A DNA stretch of 64,000 nt. Source: Magnaporthiopsis rhizophila (Eukaryota > Ascomycota > Sordariomycetes > Magnaporthales > Magnaporthaceae). Shown one piece after another: positions 1 to 11,772 of the stretch (position 1 is the first letter of the stretch; the number at the start of each line of letters is the position of its first letter). The notes under the pieces are model-generated. The model was not told the DNA's origin, did no database searches, and saw nothing but the letters and a program-made list of their open reading frames with translations. A program made the position numbers and the translations under genes. The stretch covers positions 62,001 through 126,000 of the forward strand of contig PYSS01000055.1 of NCBI GenBank assembly GCA_003049465.1, written 5' to 3'.

Positions 1-3000
1 GTGTCTCAAGCAGCTCTTCTCGGCAGCAGCGCAACTCAAGTCCTTCGGAAACCGCCCGACCGCCGGCGATGACGAGCCTATGGTGACGCCTTCTAACCAG
101 GCCTTGGTGCAGGAGCAGTCACTCTTGTTCGTGCGCTCGCTTGCTGTGCTGCGCGAGTTTCACACTCAGTACAGCCGGCTGAGGCATTTCGCGGCCCCTG
201 ACCTGAGGTCGTTGCCTCTGGCATTGCCCAATGGCGTTGAGGGAGACTCGGCGGAACTCAAATTTCAGTGCTTCGACGGGGAAAAGCATACCGACGTGAA
301 GGAGCTGAACATTGGCCGGCGGAACACGGCGGCGTCTCTGCTAGCGAGCCTGAAAGAGGCGACTGGCTTCGATAACTACAGGATCTACTACCGCGGGGTG
401 CCGTTCATGCCGCAAGAAGCCGACATTTGCAAGTCGTTGGAGGATCTGCATATTCACAACGGCTTGATCCTGGTCAAGCGGGAGACCACGCCAGCCCCCA
501 CGGGCCGGATCCGGCCGGGTGCCTCGCCCGTCGAGATTGAGATCCTGTCGCACTTCGACAAGCTTTGGGAATGCCTCAGCATGGATGCCAGCTTCGCCAC
601 CGAGGTATGAGTTATGTCGCTGCCCACGAGAAGCGTATCGCCTTCAAACGGGAAAAGAGGGGGGAAAAAAGAACTGAAGCAAGGCAAAACAGACAGATGC
701 TAACTTGTATTATGCTTACCTCTCAAGATCTACCATTTCCTGGGCAGGCTTCCTGCCGACGACCGGATACTGAGTCTCATCGGAGATTCCTCCACGAGCT
801 CGACCGAGGTGTTTCCAGTGGGGCAGACTTTCAAGTCTCTCTATGCCATCACCGCCATGGAGGAGTTTCTCCGATCTCGCCGGCGTGCGATCGATTCGGC
901 TCCAGCACACGACCGGGATGCGGCGATACAGTCCTATGACGAGGCGCTCAAGCGGATCTTGTTTTTGTCGGTCGCCGCCATCCGCAGCCATGACGTTATA
1001 GAGAGCTGTCCACCCTTCATCAGCTCCGGCACGAATCTCAGGGCCTACCTGACCACGCCGATCGTGAGCCTCGTGGTCGCCATTCTGAACGACGCCCGCA
1101 CAGGTAACCGCGGCGCCGAGCCCGCCGCTGTCCCTGACGGCAGCGTGGCCTCCATCGCTCCTGAAATTCTGGCCTGTGTAGATGGTGACCTCGTCAGGCG
1201 CCTCATCACGTTGCTTGTTTCCAATGCGGCCTTGCGTAACACCGCAGACGCCACGGTAAAGCTATCCAATGTTCTGCTACAGGCGATACTCGACTGTGCT
1301 GTATCATCACGAGCTTGCTGGACCGCTCTCATCGAATCGACCGAGATGCCCGCCATCATCGCGCGGCTCATCCTCCGGGAGCCGCGCCCCATGGCCCGGG
1401 CCATGGTGCGAGAGATGATCATGGTCAAGTTCAACAGGCGAAATAGGTGAGCAGCACCCTGCACTCCACTCTGTCCCAGGTGGTCATTTGTTTGATTTGC
1501 GCAAAACTCTTAACAATGCTTGCCCGACAGCTATCCGACGGTCTCCTCGACCGAGGTGGAAGAGTTCTTCTGGCCTCTCGCTTGCAACCTGATACCCGCC
1601 GCCATCGAGCAACGCTTTCAGTGCGAAGAAGTCTTCACGTTGTGGATTGAACTGTTCAAGTCGATGAGAGACTCTGAATCTGCCATATTGGACATGCAGC
1701 GGCTCCTCGATGTGACGTCCGACATGTTGCTGTCGTACGAACCTGAGGAGGACATTACCCAACCAGAATCGCCCGACTTGGTGGCGTTCAACCTAGCACA
1801 GATGCTGAGGCAGGTTCTCGTCGGGGCGCAAGATGGCTCTGGTGAACATAGGCTTGTCCCGAGAAGGTCAGCAACCCCACCCACAAAGGATCCTTTCCGC
1901 TCGAACCACCACCTAACCGGCTCATATCTTCACAGGGACCTGCCACACAAGCTGTTCTGGAAACACCTCTTCCCTGACTGGGACACCGGTACTCGCCGCC
2001 CTATTCCGCGGCTGGCGCACTCCCCACAAACGAGGCTGTATCTGTTCGATTCCATGCTGGCGTCGATAGGCAACGACACGGAGCAGCTGGAGACGCTGAT
2101 CCAAGACCTGGATAGGCTGGTCCCAATCGAAGCCGATGACTCGGACGATCCATACCACTACGATCTTCCTTTTGGATTTGATCGTAGCAAGGCGATCCGA
2201 GCTCCGTGCGGATATGTCGGGTTGCGAAACCTGTCCAACACGTGCTACCTGAACTCCCTCTATACCCAGCTCTTCATGAACGTTGGGTTCCGGAAATTCA
2301 TCCTTAACGCTCATGTTGCGGACCGGCATAATTCTCAGAAGCTCCTATGGAACACCCAGAACGTGTTTGGCTTTATGCAAAACAGTCTGCGGCGATTCGC
2401 CGACCCGCAACACTGCGTGGGCAGCATCAAGACATATGACGACGCGCCGATCGACATCCACAACCAGATGGATGTGGACGAGTTCTACAATCTGCTCTTC
2501 GACAGGTGGGAAGGCCAGCTGCTGACGGCCGAGAGTAAGAAGGAGTTCAGAGCGTTTTATGGCGGCCAGCTGGTGCAGCAGGTCCGCTCCGAAGAGTGCG
2601 AGCACATCTCGGAGATACTCGAGCCGTTCTCGGCGATCCAGTGCGACATTAAGGGCAAGAGCAGTCTCCAGGAAAGCCTACAGGCTTACGTCCACGGCGA
2701 AATCATGGGGGGCGACAACAAGTACAAGTGCTCGACCTGCGACCGCCACGTCGACGCCGTGAAGAGGGCGTGCCTGAAGGACATACCGGACAACCTCATT
2801 TTCCACCTGAAGCGGTTCGACTTCAACCTCCGCTCGCTGACGCGCAACAAGATCAATGACTACTTCTCGTTCCCGACAAGGATTGACATGCGCCCTTACA
2901 CGATCGAGCATCTCAGCAACCCGTCCGAAGAGAGCGCTCCAGATGTTTTCGAGCTCGTCGGGGTTCTCGTCCACTCCGGGACGGCCGAGTCCGGCCACTA

Positions 3001-5255
3001 CTACTCGTACACCCGAGAGCGACCCACGTCGGGCCAGGGCGAAACCTGGATCGAGTTCAACGATGACCTGGTGTCCCAATGGGACCCGGCCCACATGGAG
3101 GCGAGCTGCTTTGGTGGCCCCGACCTGCGCAACCCGTACGACGGGGCCGGCCAGCCTTACGACAAGACGTACAGCGCCTACATGCTCTTCTACCAGCGTT
3201 CTTCTGCCCTGGCCAAGGAGCAGCAAGCTCTGACGGCGCAGGTCGTGGGTTCTGGTCCCCCTCGTGTCTCGATGCCGCACGATCTGCTGGTGCATATCCA
3301 AACAGAGAACATGTCCATTCTGAGACGGCACTGCCTGTTTGCGCCATCACACATGTACCTTGTCTGTAGCGCACTTTCTGGGTACAGAAAGGCCACGGCA
3401 GGTGACGCAGACGCCCATGCGCAGGGAAAGCACGAAGTGGCGATCCACATGGCCCTTGGCCACCTCGATCAAGTAGCATCTCGACAGAAGGATGTGCCCG
3501 AGTTCGACCGAATGCTCGGCAACCTCATCACGTGGCTGTCGGACTGCAGCGAATGCGCCGTGGAGGTTCTCACGTACTTGACCGAGCGCCGGACAGCCTT
3601 CCGTATGCTGCTGCAGCGGAACCCGGACAGCCGCGTCCGAACCAGCTCTGGGGAGTTCTTCCTGGGCGTCATACGGGAGGTGAAAAACACATGTCCGGCC
3701 CTGTACGGTGGATCGCCCGGAAGCCCGAACCCGCTGGACCAAAACCTCTTGGTGCACCGCACCATCGGACTCGTCGGCGAGCTTTGGGACCACTTCCACC
3801 TGCACCTCCGGTCCTGGCACGAGATCTTTGGCTTCATGCTCACGTACGTCCAGCTTGGACGGCAGGAGATGGGCTTGTTCCTGGACCAGAACCATCTGAG
3901 GAGACTGGTGCTGGTCATTGCGGCCGACACGAACGACCCCCAGATGCAGTTCGCCCGCATGGCGACAACGGTGTCTAGGAGGCTACCGAATCGTCCTCCT
4001 AGCTACGAGAACACGATCGGCCTCATCAGTGTACTCCTGGAGAACCTCCTCCCGCCCCGGACGACTCAAGCGCACGATCGCAGCGAGCTACAGGCGCCCG
4101 AACACGGGGCCGTGACATCTCGCTACCTGGCAGCCTGCCAAGACCCGCCCGCACCTTTTGAGATAACGAAGCAGGAGCTCGCGCTAATCGGGAAGGACTG
4201 GGTCCGAAACCAGGGCAACGTGTTTGTCGACAAGCTGCTCATGATCAACCAGAACATTCCAGCAACCGAGTCCATCATCGAGTCGCTTGTGCGGCTCAGC
4301 GTGATGACGGAATACAAGGTGCTGTCGACCTTGATGGTGGCCATTAACGGTGCTATCGTATCACACCTCAACCAGCCGTTCCTCCGAGCGGCAGTCGTCT
4401 TCTGCCGCAGAAGCCGCAACCCGAGCCGTATCGACGAGCTCTTTTCGCACATATGCGACCAGTGCAGGTCACTCAACAACAACGAAGGAAGGGCCTTCCT
4501 TGAGTTCCACAAGGATGTGTTCGAGGTGCTGGACCTATCTGGCCAGCAGGAACCCTCGCCCTTCGCCCGCGATGGTCTCGCAAACCTGCACAGATGGGTA
4601 CCTCATCTGCTCGGATACTACGAACCTCAGGTGGGGAGCGACGTGTTTGATTTCCTCTTCACGGAAATCTTCACGTACGGCCCCGGGATGGAATTCAACG
4701 ACGACGCGGGAGGCATTGAGCGGGGCGAGGCGCTCGATGCCGCAGCCCAGCGGGTGGCTATCGAGTCGCTGAAGCTCCTAAAGGCCAACTATGTCGTTCG
4801 TGGAAACCAGATCCAGAAGCAGATCTTCCAAAACTTTGAGCAGCTCTTTGACGAGACGGACAAGTATTTTGATGAAGAGCGGCTCGGCGGCCCTGGGCGC
4901 CTTGACGAAGCGCGACGGGAGGAATATGTGACGTTGAAGCGAGGTACGTGATTTTTTTTTATCCTTTCTTATATGGCAAGTGACCTTTGCTGACGAGAAT
5001 TTGTCCGTGTTCCAGATGTTCTCGAGCCGCTGCAGAAACTCACGGTGGAGGACATAGAGGATGACGCCTCCGGTATGTCGCTGGATGACGAATTGGCAAG
5101 CCCTGGGTCGTCGATAACCCTCGCAAGTCACTAACCTGGCCGGCCCCGCGCCTGAAGAATGGGAGAACTCGTGTGGATCGTCCGAGCAGATGGACAGTCT
5201 GGGAGACTTCAGCATGCAGGCAACGGGTGAGCTTGGCGACGGCGACCTCCAGTGA
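1..5255 (+). CDS. Large USP-family ubiquitin C-terminal hydrolase (USP34/USP9X-like), 5'-truncated
   Basis: This is a cysteine protease (family C19) that removes ubiquitin from proteins. Exons by splice sites and frame: <2..604, 728..1446, 1531..1866, 1936..4943, 5016..5072, 5158..5255, giving 1606 residues in the window; the frame is open to the left edge, so the N-terminus is missing. The Cys box (GLRNLSNTCYLNSL) places the catalytic Cys near residue 656 of the visible part. The His box (GTAESGHYYSYTR) places His near residue 907, followed by the FNDD segment. A CSTC pair lies between them, as in USP zinc ribbons. Long helical flanks on both sides fit the giant USP34/USP9X/USP24 class rather than short Ubp enzymes. 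The 69-nt intron 1867..1935 is a multiple of three without a stop, so its removal is inferred from a CTAACC branch site and a TTCACAG acceptor. The last intron (5073..5157) if retained gives an early stop at 5132. The exact orthologue is not assigned. Confidence 0.92.
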
Positions 5256-6227
5256 AGCAAACCGCAACGGCAAGCATGAGCACCATCAAGTGTCATGACA
5301 GCAACAACAGCTACTACCGCTCTCTACTACTACCGCTACTACTATCATAATTGCTACCCCACCACCGCTACGACTACTACCACAGAATCTGGATCCGGCT
5401 CTACATAGACGTCTGTCGTCTCGCCTCCCGTGCAAACGGGTTGCCTCGACGACGCGATGAGCCCGGATCAGCAGACTATGCGCTTCGATTACGAGTTTAC
5501 GATGTCATGTCGGAATAGAGGAGTAACAACACGGCACTCCATTCACTTTGTTCTATTGTTTGTCTTTATTTTGCCTTGTTTTTTCTTCCTCTCTCTCTTG
5601 TTTCGATTTTGTAACCTTCTTGCGCCCATGGGCGTCTTTCCTCCGGCCTCCTCAAATCTCTACTCCATGCTTTTCCCCTTTGTTGCCTTACTGTCGAGGC
5701 TGTTGGGGAGGAGAAATCGGACCTGATGCGCGGCAGTTCGTACACGCCGCCAAGAGGATATTCGGAAGCGAGGAGTTTGGGTCACCATCACAGTGAAAAG
5801 AAGGGAGAGAGAAACAAGGATGCACGTGAATGCATTGTTCTGGCTTGGCGTCCTGGTGTCGGGCTAAAGCGAGGCGTGCACGGGACCTCGCTTCATGTTC
5901 TTTTCTTATTCATCTCGGCTGCCTTTTTTTTCTCCCCCTTGTCTTTCTTCCTTTTTGTTTCTCAGTCTCTTGTTTTCATCCATGCAAGCACCTAATGATG
6001 GGCACTGCACACAACACGTGTCTAGACCCCCTACGAACCCCAGAAGATGAATATGGGGTAACTAGGACGTCGATCCAGGCACTAGGCGAGGCGGAGCAGA
6101 GCCAGAAATAAGGAATGACAGGGGGGAAGCGAGAGAAGGAACCAGAATAGGGAACAGGCTGGCGGCGTGTCTGTCTGTCTGGAAAATCGTGTGTCTAGTC
6201 TAATAAGAGGTGATTCGGACCCGATCC

Positions 6228-6239
6228 NGGGGGGGGGGG
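6228..6239. other. Ambiguous base next to a poly-G run
   Basis: One N at 6228 followed by about eleven G. This is probably a sequencing or assembly uncertainty at a homopolymer. No gene is interrupted. Confidence 0.8.
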
Positions 6240-8981
6240 TTTCCTGAGGTAGCACGCACGGGCAGTTTGACTAGCGGCTATTCGAGTCCCGGGTAGTTTA
6301 ACACGTGTGGCTATGCAGTAGCAGTCGTCAACCTTCCCGTCGCCTCCATATTTCCTTCCCTTTTTGGGCACCTTTTTGACATCGCGCTTGGACTTAGCAA
6401 GGGCCATTTTGTGTGGTGCAGGGCTGAAAAGGGCCCCGCAATGTGCCTGGCATATGACACTAAGCGAGCGAGCAAGTTCGCGATAAGCAACAGTTTTGGT
6501 CTGGGGAGGTCGCCAAGAATTCACTGTGAGTCCAGTCGCATATACAAAAATAAAACGAAATACGCTTAAAAATACCTTGGCCAGGGCCAGTCCGGCAGAT
6601 CAGGTACACACACACAGGCACGGGGATGGACTTGGGCGGGTGCTCCCAGGTGCCAGCACCCCTGTGATCCATGATGGAGATCGCAGTTTTTTTGCGGCTA
6701 GGTCCACGGCATTGCTATTGGGGATGAAAATAAATGTGAGCGGCACGGAACGCGTTTGCTGCGGGTTTACTAGTAGGTAGAGGTAGGCACCCTGACCAAA
6801 AAATAGATGGCAGTTGATGACGATCCTCGGTGCTGAAACCGAGGGTTTATTGGTTGAATTAGGTGGTGGACTACATTGATCTCTGCTTTTACCTGCCAAC
6901 GACTTTTTTTGGGCAGGGTGGTAGGGATGCAAACAGGATGGTATAAATGTATGAATATCGATACACACTATCCAACCAATATCCAATATCCAATGAACGC
7001 GTGCGAGCCCGCCACCTCGCGGACGAGATCTATGTACAGTAAGTACAATTTAGTCGCCCAAGCGGAACGAGGGGTGATTTGATTTGACCAAACCAGCGGG
7101 CCGCACCTCTTGGCTAGCAAAGTCCCCGCATGCAGCACGCGTTCGCGAGCGCTCACTGGCGGATGGTTCGAATACAGTATGTACGGCTATCGGAGAAAGC
7201 AGAGCTGAAGAGACGAGGATCCCCCTCCCCCGACTCGGCTCTGTTTCTATTTTGAGGGTCGGGGCGCGCTATCCTGCAGCCCACAGACCGACCCGACCCC
7301 CCTGTCCCGTCCGAGAAAACACAGCAAAACCCCGCGGCGGATCTGCCGGACCCCTTGCATGGCATGGCTACCGGATGGGCGGGCGGCGAATGAACTTTTT
7401 GGCTTAGCGGCCGCCGACCGTTCTTGGGGCCATTAAGGATCCAATAACCAAAAAGCCTATCAGCGTTGATGTGTGATGTGATGTGACGAGTGGTGCGAGC
7501 CGAGAGGGGAAGACGCTGATTATCACCGGACCCCGCCCGCCCGCACAGGTTGCTGCTGCTGCTGGGACGGGGAGTTTGCAAAAATAGCGACAAATGGTTT
7601 TTTAACCGCCGACGGCCGACTTCTCACCCTCGCAGCGGCCCCCAAAAGATTGAGCTTGATTCTTATTCGCGATTGAATGGTTGTAGTAGCCCTTATGACA
7701 CTGCCGTGATTGTGACGAGACAAAACCCCGATTCCAATTAAGGCGTCGTGATGTTTCGCGATGGGGTGATAGAACAGGTGGGCCAAAAATGGTGTCCTTT
7801 TTCTTTGAGCAAAGCAGAGGGGAAAAAGGAGCCTGACCGACTCGGCTGGCGCAAGTGTGCTTCAGTGCACAGGTTGCGTGTTCACATTTGACGCAGGTTT
7901 GGTGGCAAGCAAATCCAACCTGATGGGATTGATCTGGCAGGCAACGACTTTTCGTGGATGGATGGCCACGGCTGAGTGTGCTCGCGATGCGGATTACTCG
8001 ACGTGAAATCCCATCACTCGACTCGCCCCAGCTCGAGTCTGGCTGAGTGGCTTTGCAATGTGGCCAAGCCGCCACAAGCTCTTGGAACGTGGACCCACCT
8101 GGCCACGACCACGACCCCAGCTTATGCCATCACACTCACAGGACGCTGCTCCCAGGCGAAACGAAACGAAACTCTTCAGGACCAGACGCCAGACGGGACA
8201 GACTGCCACTAACGCGTGAGCAAATCAGGCGCGGTTCCGGCTGAGCCTCCCTGATCTGGCGGTCTGCAACAAGGCCGACCGCGACATTGCAACGCCGTCG
8301 GTCCGTCGGTTGGCCGCCAGATGTGAGATCGATCCAAGAACCGAGGTGAAAAACAAAAAATAAAAAAGAAATAAACATGAAACAGGGCCGCTTGCATGCC
8401 GCCAAGCCCCAGATCTCATCCAGTCCTTCCAGAACGCAGAGGGTGCCCTTTGTTTCAGAACTGCTGCCCGTTAGACGCTGTGTCTTTTTTTAATCTACCC
8501 ATTTTTTTTTTGGCCACCCTTCCCGCTCCTGGGTTACTCTTTACGGCATGGACGTTTCGTTTCAAATCGACGCAAGATTCCCGTCGACCCCACACCATGC
8601 GATCCCTGCACGGCTTCTCCAAATGCCTCCTGGTTGTGCTATTACTGTAGACGAGTAACATGGGAGCTGTAGTAAACATCACCGCACAGTCATCCGCACA
8701 CCCCATTTCTATATGTATGCCACTGCCAGCACCTTTGTCTTGTAGTCTCGACCCCGAGATCATCATCAACAATATCATCAGCATCATCATCTTCCCAGCC
8801 ATCATCCACCAGTGTCTGACAACAGCCTGTACCCCGCATAAGATACCCTAACCATAGACTAAAACCTGACTACATCGTCTTCTGCAAGCAAAAAAAAGAA
8901 CTACCGAACAGCCGCAAACGGAGCGTTGCCTCTTGTTTTCCGAGAGCATCGCGTCACTTTTCCATCTCATAGAGAGATAGG

Positions 8982-9003
8982 CACACACACACACACACAC
9001 ACA
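8982..9003. repeat. (CA)11 microsatellite in the 5' leader
   Basis: An uninterrupted CA dinucleotide run ends six bases before the ATG of the 719-aa gene, so it is probably transcribed as part of the leader. Confidence 0.9.
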
Positions 9004-9009
9004 GTTACC

Positions 9010-11169
9010 ATGTCGTCGCTTAAGGACAGGATATCCGCGCCCCTCGAGGCCGGCACTTCCATCCTCGACGCCCAGCACCTGCCTCCCCATGTGGACGAGG
9101 CGCTCCAGTACGCGTCCAAGAGGCTGGCACGCAAGGGTGTGAGCGTCACACTCGTCGTCGTGAGGAGGGAAGAGGGCGAGGCGCCCGAGCCGCGGCGCAC
9201 GACCCTGCAGAGCCGTAGCATGTCGGTCGCCACCAGCCGTGACAGTGACGACGACGCCGACGGCGTGATCCCCATCATGCTCGCGTCCACGCCCACCCCC
9301 GGGGCCGCGGCACCGGCGCCGACGCCGCGCCGCCCGTCCATCATGTCCACAGCGCTGGGGCGCCTCGGCAGGTCGAGCACCCAGCCGATCCTGCCCAGCA
9401 TGTCGAGACCTACCACCGCCGGCAAGGGCAGCAGCATCAAGCGCAACGCCTCCTCCGGCAACAGCAACAGCACAAACGTGACGCCGCTCCCGCGGCCGCC
9501 GGCCACGCCTGCCATGTCCATGTCCGCGGCGTCGACCGACGTGTCGGGCACGACGCAGACGGCGCCCAACCCGTTCGGCATCCACCTGGTGCACACGCAG
9601 GAGCTGGACCCGCGGGACGAGCGCGTGCTGCGCCAGACCATCGACAAGGCCGAGCGCAAGTTCGGCCTGGGCACCGACTGGCTCCCCCAGGCGGTCGGGC
9701 CGGCCGAGCGCGGGCTGACCGACCTGCTGGTGCGGCGGTCGGTGCTGCAGAACGAGGTGCTCTTCTCGGCCGAGGGGCTGACGCTGCTGTCGCTCGACCA
9801 CCTGTACACGTTCAAGCGCGCCCTGGCCGCCTACACGCGGTCCGGATGCCACCGCCGGCTCGAGGACGCCGTCGACGAGCTGCGCCGCTGCGTGCTGGCC
9901 AACGGCCGCCGCCGCCTGCAACGCAGCCAGCTGATGCGCGTGTACCCGGGCCTCTCGTTCGCCGAGAACGCCCTGCTCGACGTCGCGAGGATGTACCGCC
10001 GCGCCTACGGCGGCCCCACGGGCGACACGGGCATCGAGTGCGACCCGCTCAGCTGCAGCCCCTTTTACCGCAGCAGCGCCCCTGTTGCTGCCCCTGCCCC
10101 TGTAGCCGCTCCTGTCCCTGCTACTGCCCCTACCGCCGTCCCTACCGTTGCCGCTCCTGTTGCTGCCCCGTCATTGCCGTCGCGGTTTTCGCCGTCCCCC
10201 CCGCCGTCGTCCCCGTCGCCGTCGCCGTCCGACAACAGCAGCGTGTCGTCCGACAACGGCAGCGTGCAGTCGTCCGTCAGCAGCGCCCCGACGTCCATCA
10301 TCAGCAACTTCTCAAAATCCAAATCCTTCGGCAGCACGCGGTCGACCCGCCGCACCGTCACGCCCAAGCTGCCGCCCCTGGTGCTCGGCGACAGCGCCGC
10401 CGACATCATCAAACAGGCCGTCGCCTCGGCCGGCATCAGCGAGAAGGACGCCGACTTCGCCGCCGTGTCCAGGACGGGCGAGTTCGTCCGGTCCGAGCGA
10501 ATGTCGATCGCGTCGTCGCCGGCCGCCGCCGCCGCTGCCGTCGCCACGCTGAGGCCCGTGACGTACTCCTCCTACTCCTCCAAGCCAGCCGCCCCCCCTG
10601 CTGCCCGGGCCCTCACGCTGCAGACGTCTCTCGCCGGCTCGCGCAACAGCGCCCCCGCGACTGCCATCCGCGACAACAGCGACTGGGAGAGCCAGATCGG
10701 CGTCGCCATCACCACGGGCGAGTGGGACGCTCCCGACTCGGCGCTGAGCGGCGAGGGCGACGTCGACCTGGATGACTACTTTGTTGCCGGCGCCGCCGGC
10801 GCCGTCGACGACGGCCCCCTTACCGCCCGCCCTTCCAAGCGCGTGCCCAAGCTCGTCATCCCCGACTGGAAAGCCCCGGCTGCTACTGCTGCTGCTGCTG
10901 CTGCTGATCCGGTTACGGCTACGGCTGCGACCGCGACCGCCATCACCATCACCACGGCCGGCGTCATCTCCCTCATCGACGAGGTCATGCTCTCGCCCTT
11001 TGGCGTCGGCGACTCGGCCCGCAGCTCGGCCCAGTTCTTGGCCGACGACGGCCCGGCCCCGCCGCAGGCCTACGACGACGTCTCGCCCATCACCCGCGGG
11101 GAGTGGGAGTTCCTCATGGGAGCGGGAGACTCGTGGAAGGCAAGGACTGTCGCTGTCGAGACTTGCTAG
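9010..11169 (+). CDS. Uncharacterised low-complexity protein with a conserved-looking helical core (719 aa)
   Basis: Single exon; the ATG at 9010 has a good context (ACC before ATG). The frame is open further upstream through the CA repeat but has no ATG there. An N-terminal segment (LPPHVDEALQYASKRLARKG, about residues 18-37) and a compact charged region at about residues 188-334 (from NPFGIHLVHTQELDPRDERV to RMYRRAYGG) look folded. The latter is rich in Leu, Arg and Glu, as in helical bundles. The remainder is disordered: an Ala/Pro/Val repeat after about residue 357, Ser-rich stretches, poly-Ala runs, and a C-terminus with ITRGEWEFLMG. There is no signal peptide or membrane helix. I do not recognise a named family; a fungus-specific conserved protein is the best description. 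Codon use (strong G/C third positions) matches the other genes and supports real coding. Confidence 0.75.
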   Translation: MSSLKDRISAPLEAGTSILDAQHLPPHVDEALQYASKRLARKGVSVTLVVVRREEGEAPEPRRTTLQSRSMSVATSRDSDDDADGVIPIMLASTPTPGAAAPAPTPRRPSIMSTALGRLGRSSTQPILPSMSRPTTAGKGSSIKRNASSGNSNSTNVTPLPRPPATPAMSMSAASTDVSGTTQTAPNPFGIHLVHTQELDPRDERVLRQTIDKAERKFGLGTDWLPQAVGPAERGLTDLLVRRSVLQNEVLFSAEGLTLLSLDHLYTFKRALAAYTRSGCHRRLEDAVDELRRCVLANGRRRLQRSQLMRVYPGLSFAENALLDVARMYRRAYGGPTGDTGIECDPLSCSPFYRSSAPVAAPAPVAAPVPATAPTAVPTVAAPVAAPSLPSRFSPSPPPSSPSPSPSDNSSVSSDNGSVQSSVSSAPTSIISNFSKSKSFGSTRSTRRTVTPKLPPLVLGDSAADIIKQAVASAGISEKDADFAAVSRTGEFVRSERMSIASSPAAAAAAVATLRPVTYSSYSSKPAAPPAARALTLQTSLAGSRNSAPATAIRDNSDWESQIGVAITTGEWDAPDSALSGEGDVDLDDYFVAGAAGAVDDGPLTARPSKRVPKLVIPDWKAPAATAAAAAADPVTATAATATAITITTAGVISLIDEVMLSPFGVGDSARSSAQFLADDGPAPPQAYDDVSPITRGEWEFLMGAGDSWKARTVAVETC

Positions 11170-11772
11170 ACGCCACACACACACTCCGCATGCAGCACAC
11201 TTTCACTCGTCCAAACACGCACATATTATTTCCTTTTTGTTTTCCCCCGGCATTGATGGTGTTGGTAAGCAGCACGGCGACGACGAGACACAGGGACACA
11301 CGCTCTATGATAATGTGGTAGGGCGCTTTTTTTTACTCTTATTGTTTTTTGTTTTTGGCATCAAAGCATAGCGAGGAGTCGGCGACTGTCGTTTTTGTTT
11401 GCCCTTTCTCTTTTTTTTTGTTGTATATCCTTTTGCTCCCCTGTTTTGTAACTGTATCTTGTGTTTTTTTCGGGCGTTTGGATGCTGGATGGTTGCTCGA
11501 TGCCAGAGGGGCTCTGGCATTTTGAGCTTAGATAGGAATACCCCTCACCAATGCATTTCTTCCGTTTCTTACATCTGAAGCGTATACCTGCTGCCATGTG
11601 ATGAATTGTGCGTCCGTGCAAGATATTGGTCCTTTGTTCTGACCCTCTGCCGTCTGGGACGCTATCGACAGCAGCTCACTTGGGGCGTCTCCGTGAGCCC
11701 GTAATATCACCCTCTCCACCAAGAAACGAGTAAAGTGGACGCTGTAATACCAAATATGCCTCAAGCGAGCAA
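11170..11772. other. Convergent 3' flanks of the 719-aa and PRCC-family genes
   Basis: T-rich DNA (runs of T at about 11328-11350 and 11411-11420) between two stop codons that face each other. It probably holds the two 3' UTRs and polyadenylation regions. No other feature seen. Confidence 0.6.

Larger units (their letters stand above)
5256..9009. other. Intergenic region with no supported gene (3.75 kb)
   Basis: It holds a CTA/ACT-triplet-rich stretch (about 5306-5395) just after the deubiquitinase stop, which is probably 3' UTR. Pyrimidine-rich tracts lie around 5540-5600 and 5900-5980. A single N at 6228 is followed by a run of G. A (CA)n repeat sits directly before the next start codon. 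Short open frames on both strands show no family motif, and I saw no tRNA-like cloverleaf. Confidence 0.6.

Noticed and set aside
1471..1495. Similarity of CCCAGGTGGTCA to part of 5S rRNA
   Set aside because: Only about a dozen bases match by chance within an intron; the rest of a 5S gene is absent.
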